Position numbers and translations under genes: made by a program. A stretch of DNA of 64,000 nucleotides. It comes from Arthrobacter sp. NtRootA1. GTDB lineage: Bacteria > Actinomycetota > Actinomycetes > Actinomycetales > Micrococcaceae. Positions 60,972 to 64,000 of the stretch are shown here, piece after piece. The notes beneath the pieces are model-generated. The model was given only the letters and a program-made list of their open reading frames with translations, had not been told where the DNA came from and did no database searches. How positions within the stretch are numbered: position 1 is the stretch's first letter; each line of letters starts with the position of its first letter. The stretch is from assembly GCF_019976975.1 (NCBI RefSeq), contig NZ_AP024630.1:4092001-4156000 (forward strand), written 5' to 3'.

Positions 60972-61763
60972 ATGGCAATGACTGCACGTCAACGAGCCAA
61001 AGTCAGTCTGTACGTCCAGGCCGGGATCTTCGTTGTGGCCGTGGCCGCAGTGATCCTCGCCGTGGATTGGAAGACCGTTGGAAACAGCGTCTTCAACTTC
61101 GCCAAAATCGGCCCGATGTTCCCCGATATCTTCCTCATCGGCCTCAAGAACACCCTCATCTACACGGCACTTGCCTTCGTTGTGGGCCTCTCCGGTGGTC
61201 TGCTGCTCGCCCTGATGAAGCTCTCCTCTTTCCCGCTGTACCGCTGGATCGCTACTGGATACATCGAATTCTTCCGCGGCGTCCCCGCCCTGCTAGTGTT
61301 CATCGCCTTCGGTTACGGCGTACCCCTGGCCTTCGGTGTGCAGTGGGACGTCAACATCGTGGTCATGGTTTCCCTCGGTATGGTGGCTTCCGCGTATATC
61401 GCCGAAACCCTGCGCGCCGGTCTCCAGGCCGTTCCCAGGGGGCAGATGGAAGCCGCTCGGTCACTGGGCATGCCGCACTGGCGCGCGATGGTTTCCATTG
61501 TCATTCCGCAAGCTTTCAAAATCGTCCTGCCGCCGTTGACCAACGAGATCATCCTGCTTACCAAGGACTCCTCGCTGATCTACGTGCTGGGCCTCACCGC
61601 GTCCCAGTATGAGCTGACCAAGTTCGGCCGCGATGGCATCTCCAGCCTCGGAGCCGGCCTGACTCCGCTGCTTGTGGCCGGTGCCTTCTACCTGGTCATC
61701 ACCATCCCCTTGAGCCTCCTGGCACGGAAGTTCGAAAGCCGCTCCGCGCGGACGAAGCGATAG
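60972..61763 (+). CDS. Amino acid ABC transporter permease
   Basis: A 263-residue HisM-type permease with about five helices. The loop SAYIAETLRAGLQAVPRGQMEAARSLGMPHWRAMVSIVIPQAFKIVLPPLTNEIILLTKDSSL is the EAA signature of polar amino acid permeases. It lies between the binding protein and the ATPase, 12 bases before the latter. Confidence 0.94.
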   Translation: MAMTARQRAKVSLYVQAGIFVVAVAAVILAVDWKTVGNSVFNFAKIGPMFPDIFLIGLKNTLIYTALAFVVGLSGGLLLALMKLSSFPLYRWIATGYIEFFRGVPALLVFIAFGYGVPLAFGVQWDVNIVVMVSLGMVASAYIAETLRAGLQAVPRGQMEAARSLGMPHWRAMVSIVIPQAFKIVLPPLTNEIILLTKDSSLIYVLGLTASQYELTKFGRDGISSLGAGLTPLLVAGAFYLVITIPLSLLARKFESRSARTKR

Positions 61764-61774
61764 GCAGGACAGTC

Positions 61775-62569
61775 ATGAATAACTCCACCGGGAGCACCGC
61801 AGCTGTTCGCGCCGCAGGCGTGGACATCAAGGATCTCCGCAAGTCTTACGGCAACAATGAGGTCCTCAAGGGCATCTCGCTGACCGTTGAACCGGGCCAG
61901 GTTGTGTGCCTGATCGGGCCGTCAGGCTCCGGAAAGTCCACCCTCCTGCGCTGCGTGAACCTGCTTGAACACCCGAACGCGGGCACCATCAATGTAGGCA
62001 AGTTCGAGGCCACCGACCCCGACGTAGACCTTAACCGGATGCGCCAAAGCGTGGGGATGGTGTTCCAGCACTTCAACCTGTTCCCGCACCTCAGCGTGCT
62101 GGATAACTGCACCATCTCGCAGATGAAGGTTCTCAAGCGTTCCAAGTCCGAGGCCGCCGAGGTGGCACGCCGGAACCTTGAACGCGTCGGCCTCGGCCAC
62201 CTGTCCGACCGTTTTCCGGACCAGCTTTCCGGTGGCCAGCAGCAGCGCGTCGCCATCGCACGGGCCCTGTCCATGGACCCGCAGCTGATGCTATTCGACG
62301 AGCCAACGTCCGCCCTTGACCCGGAGACGGTAGGCGATGTCCTGGCCGTTATGCGCAAGCTCGCCCAGGAGGGCATGACCATGCTGGTGGTCACGCACGA
62401 AATGGGCTTCGCCCGCGAAGTGGCTGACCGCGTGGTCTTCATGGATGCCGGCGTGGTTGTGGAGGAAGGCCCGGCGGAGCACGTCATTAGCGCCCCGTCC
62501 CAGCCGCGAACCAAGGAATTCCTGCGCCGCGTCCTGGACCCGACGCACATCGACGTCGTGGAGGACTGA
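61775..62569 (+). CDS. Amino acid ABC transporter ATP-binding protein
   Basis: A 264-residue ABC ATPase of the GlnQ/HisP group. Walker A is GPSGSGKST, the signature is QLSGGQQQRVAIARALSM, Walker B is LMLFDEPTSALDPETVGDVL, and the switch region is LVVTHEMGFAREVADRVVFMDAGVVVEEG. It completes the three-gene operon and is followed by a strong terminator. Confidence 0.95.
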   Translation: MNNSTGSTAAVRAAGVDIKDLRKSYGNNEVLKGISLTVEPGQVVCLIGPSGSGKSTLLRCVNLLEHPNAGTINVGKFEATDPDVDLNRMRQSVGMVFQHFNLFPHLSVLDNCTISQMKVLKRSKSEAAEVARRNLERVGLGHLSDRFPDQLSGGQQQRVAIARALSMDPQLMLFDEPTSALDPETVGDVLAVMRKLAQEGMTMLVVTHEMGFAREVADRVVFMDAGVVVEEGPAEHVISAPSQPRTKEFLRRVLDPTHIDVVED

Positions 62570-62604
62570 CGCTTCACCGTCGCGCAGATTCGCTGGCGCC
62601 ACGC

Positions 62605-62648
62605 AAACGGGAGGGCGACACCTTTATGTGGGTGTCGCCCTCCCGTTT
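62605..62648 (+). terminator. Terminator of the amino-acid ABC operon
   Basis: A perfect 18-bp stem (AAACGGGAGGGCGACACC with its complement) around an 8-base loop ends in TTT, 35 bases after the ATPase stop. Its symmetrical A/T ends could also serve the opposite strand. Confidence 0.93.
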
Positions 62649-62657
62649 CTGTGTCCT

Positions 62658-62833
62658 CTACGAATTTGCGCGGCCCGCAGAAGCACGACGACGACGGGGA
62701 ACCCCTGCTGCCTCGAGCTCGGCTTCCAGCCGAGCGGGCGATCGGAGATCACTCCACACCAACCGGACAACGCCATGGCCCGTAGCGCGAATGGCGTTCG
62801 CACCGTTCTTTCGTATCCCCAGCAGGGCCACAA
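62658..62833 (-). pseudogene. Probable C-terminal remnant of a DUF559-type protein
   Basis: The minus-strand frame ending in TAG at 62658 reads LLGIRKNGANAIRATGHG, then VVRLVWSDLRSPARLEAEL, the pattern found at the C-terminus of DUF559/Vsr-like proteins (R-N-x-x-R-x-x-G-H-x-V-V-R-L). No start codon or N-terminal part was found upstream; menD ends close by. It is therefore a likely gene remnant rather than an expressed gene. Confidence 0.4.
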
Positions 62834-62862
62834 GAAGAGCAGGGCCATAGCAGCACGGCTGG

Positions 62863-64000
62863 CTAGCCTGCGGTCAGGACCTTGCTCACGGCGCCGGAGA
62901 CCGCGTCCTTGATGCGGGCGTGCAGTTTCCGAAGGCCTGCCCGGTCCACGCGGACTTCCACAATGGTGCGTCCCTTCAGCGGTGACTTGAGGGCCTCGGC
63001 AAGTTCCGCCGTCGTACTTACCGCCTGATGTCCGACGCCGTACGCCGCCGCGAGTGCCGCGATGTCCACTGAGTGTGGGGTGCTGAAGAGGCGTTCGACG
63101 GCGGTGCCGTAGGCCCCCGAGTCTTCCACTGCCCCGTGCTCGAGGAGGCTGAAGATAGCACCACCAGAATCATTGAGGACCACGATGCGGAGATCAGGCA
63201 CGGGTTCCCCATGGCCCAGAAGTAGTCCACCGGCATCATGGAGGAACGTGACGTCGCCAACGAGAACCGTGGTTTCGCGTCCGCTGCCGAGTGCTATTCC
63301 GGTAGCGGTGGCGATGGTGCCATCGATGCCCGCCAGCCCGCGGTTGGCGTAGACGGTGGCGATGGGGTCAGGGTGCGGTTGGCCGGCGAGGTCGACGTCA
63401 CGGATGCCGTTGGAGGAGCCGAGAACCAATTTCCCGCGCGAGTGCTCCCAGACGGTGGCTCCGACGGAAGGACCGGTGGCAGCCGACTCCCCAGCCAATA
63501 TTCCGTCTAAGGCATGTTGGGCTGCAGCCCCGGCCAGGAGCCAGGAATCCAACCACTCGGCAGAGCCCCGGCCGGCAAATGCGGCCAACTCAGGGAGGGT
63601 TTCGAGGGGTGTCTCGCGGCGACGGCCAGCTTCGTACCAAGCCACAGGAACCGGCTGGTAGATTGCGGTTTCGATGGTGGGGTGGGCCAACAGCGCCGCC
63701 ACGGGCCTGGAAAGGGTAGCCCGACCGAACAGGACGACGCGCTCGATCGGTGTTGCCGAATCCGGGCCGAAGTGCTCCAGCAGCACCCGGTATGGGCCTA
63801 CGGCGTTGGGGCCGAACCGGGCGTTGGATGAAGGTTCCGCAAGCAAGGGAAGGCCGTGCGCTCGGGCGAAAGCCTCAGCTACGGGACCGGCGTCGTGACC
63901 TGCGAGGACCACAGTGCGTCGTTCGGGGAGTTCCTGCGAAGCGGCCGGAAGATCGAGCGCCTGGGGGCCGGCATCGTAATGGAACACGCTGTGTCCTGCG
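62863..64000 (-). CDS. menD: MenD (SEPHCHC synthase), C-terminal part, 5' end outside window
   Basis: About 379 residues of a thiamine-diphosphate enzyme are visible, read to the end of the window; an in-frame GTG at 63987 is internal. MenD joins isochorismate and 2-oxoglutarate in menaquinone synthesis. Visible motifs are VYANRGLAGIDGTIATATG and the diphosphate/Mg site LVGDVTFLHDAGGLL...LRIVVLNDSGGAIFSLLE, both characteristic. It fits with menF, menG and menJ in the neighbouring 8 kb. Confidence 0.92.
   Translation of the reverse strand, partial: AGHSVFHYDAGPQALDLPAASQELPERRTVVLAGHDAGPVAEAFARAHGLPLLAEPSSNARFGPNAVGPYRVLLEHFGPDSATPIERVVLFGRATLSRPVAALLAHPTIETAIYQPVPVAWYEAGRRRETPLETLPELAAFAGRGSAEWLDSWLLAGAAAQHALDGILAGESAATGPSVGATVWEHSRGKLVLGSSNGIRDVDLAGQPHPDPIATVYANRGLAGIDGTIATATGIALGSGRETTVLVGDVTFLHDAGGLLLGHGEPVPDLRIVVLNDSGGAIFSLLEHGAVEDSGAYGTAVERLFSTPHSVDIAALAAAYGVGHQAVSTTAELAEALKSPLKGRTIVEVRVDRAGLRKLHARIKDAVSGAVSKVLTAG

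Overview
The window is high-GC actinobacterial chromosome, most like Arthrobacter/Paenarthrobacter (Micrococcaceae). I infer this from codon use, an efeUOB iron operon with a Tat-exported DyP peroxidase, adrenodoxin-reductase-like FprA enzymes, an APS-type CysH with ferredoxin-type sulfite reductase, PucR regulators, and menaquinone genes (menJ, menG, menF, menD). No rRNA, tRNA, CRISPR array or prophage was recognised. Both window ends cut a gene (efeU on the left, menD on the right).

Layout. 0-9 kb is iron and oxidative stress: efeUOB, htpX, an MFS exporter, then a Fur regulator with katA and a DUF2461 gene. 9-17 kb holds an APC permease, an alcohol/aldehyde dehydrogenase operon (aldehyde DH, Zn-ADH, DUF779) with its GAF-domain regulator, fprA copy 1 and rarD. 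18.5-20 kb is an IS3-family element inside degenerate repeats. 20.4-24.8 kb is GABA/aminobutyraldehyde catabolism (gabT, aldehyde DH, PucR). 24.9-28.3 kb is an MFS/GntR pair and an MBL-rhodanese sulfur enzyme. 28.3-29.7 kb is an IS110-family element. 29.75-33.7 kb holds fprA copy 2, a fused siroheme synthase and glutaminase. 33.7-40 kb holds a PucR regulator, an amino-acid permease and a very large Orn/Lys/Arg decarboxylase. 41.7-51.6 kb is sulfur assimilation: ssuABC, mmuM, cysN-cysD-cysH-sir and a sirohydrochlorin chelatase. 51.7-55.2 kb is accessory: a TRIC-type membrane protein, a SMI1-like protein, and an AbiEi/DUF559 nuclease-like gene bracketed by two arrays of related repeats in opposite orientation. 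55.2-64 kb is menaquinone biosynthesis, interrupted by an amino-acid ABC operon.

How the parts connect. Sulfate goes to APS (CysDN), to sulfite (CysH, APS-type Cys motifs), to sulfide (Sir). CbiX and the CysG-like fusion can make the siroheme for Sir, and the FprA paralogues could supply reduced ferredoxin. SsuABC imports sulfonates. Fur and KatA sit beside the iron-uptake operon.

Two places deserve most attention. First, the IS110 element has split a copy of a palindromic intergenic repeat, and its leader contains four short segments matching, in order, the left target, right target, right end and left end of the element. That is what a bridge RNA programmed for this repeat should look like; an intact copy of the repeat lies at 41647-41720. 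Second, the AbiEi/DUF559 gene lies between five units of a ~137-181 bp repeat and three units of a 147 bp repeat that appear homologous in inverted orientation. This resembles a REP/RAYT arrangement but with a restriction-fold nuclease in place of a transposase. All alignments were made by eye.
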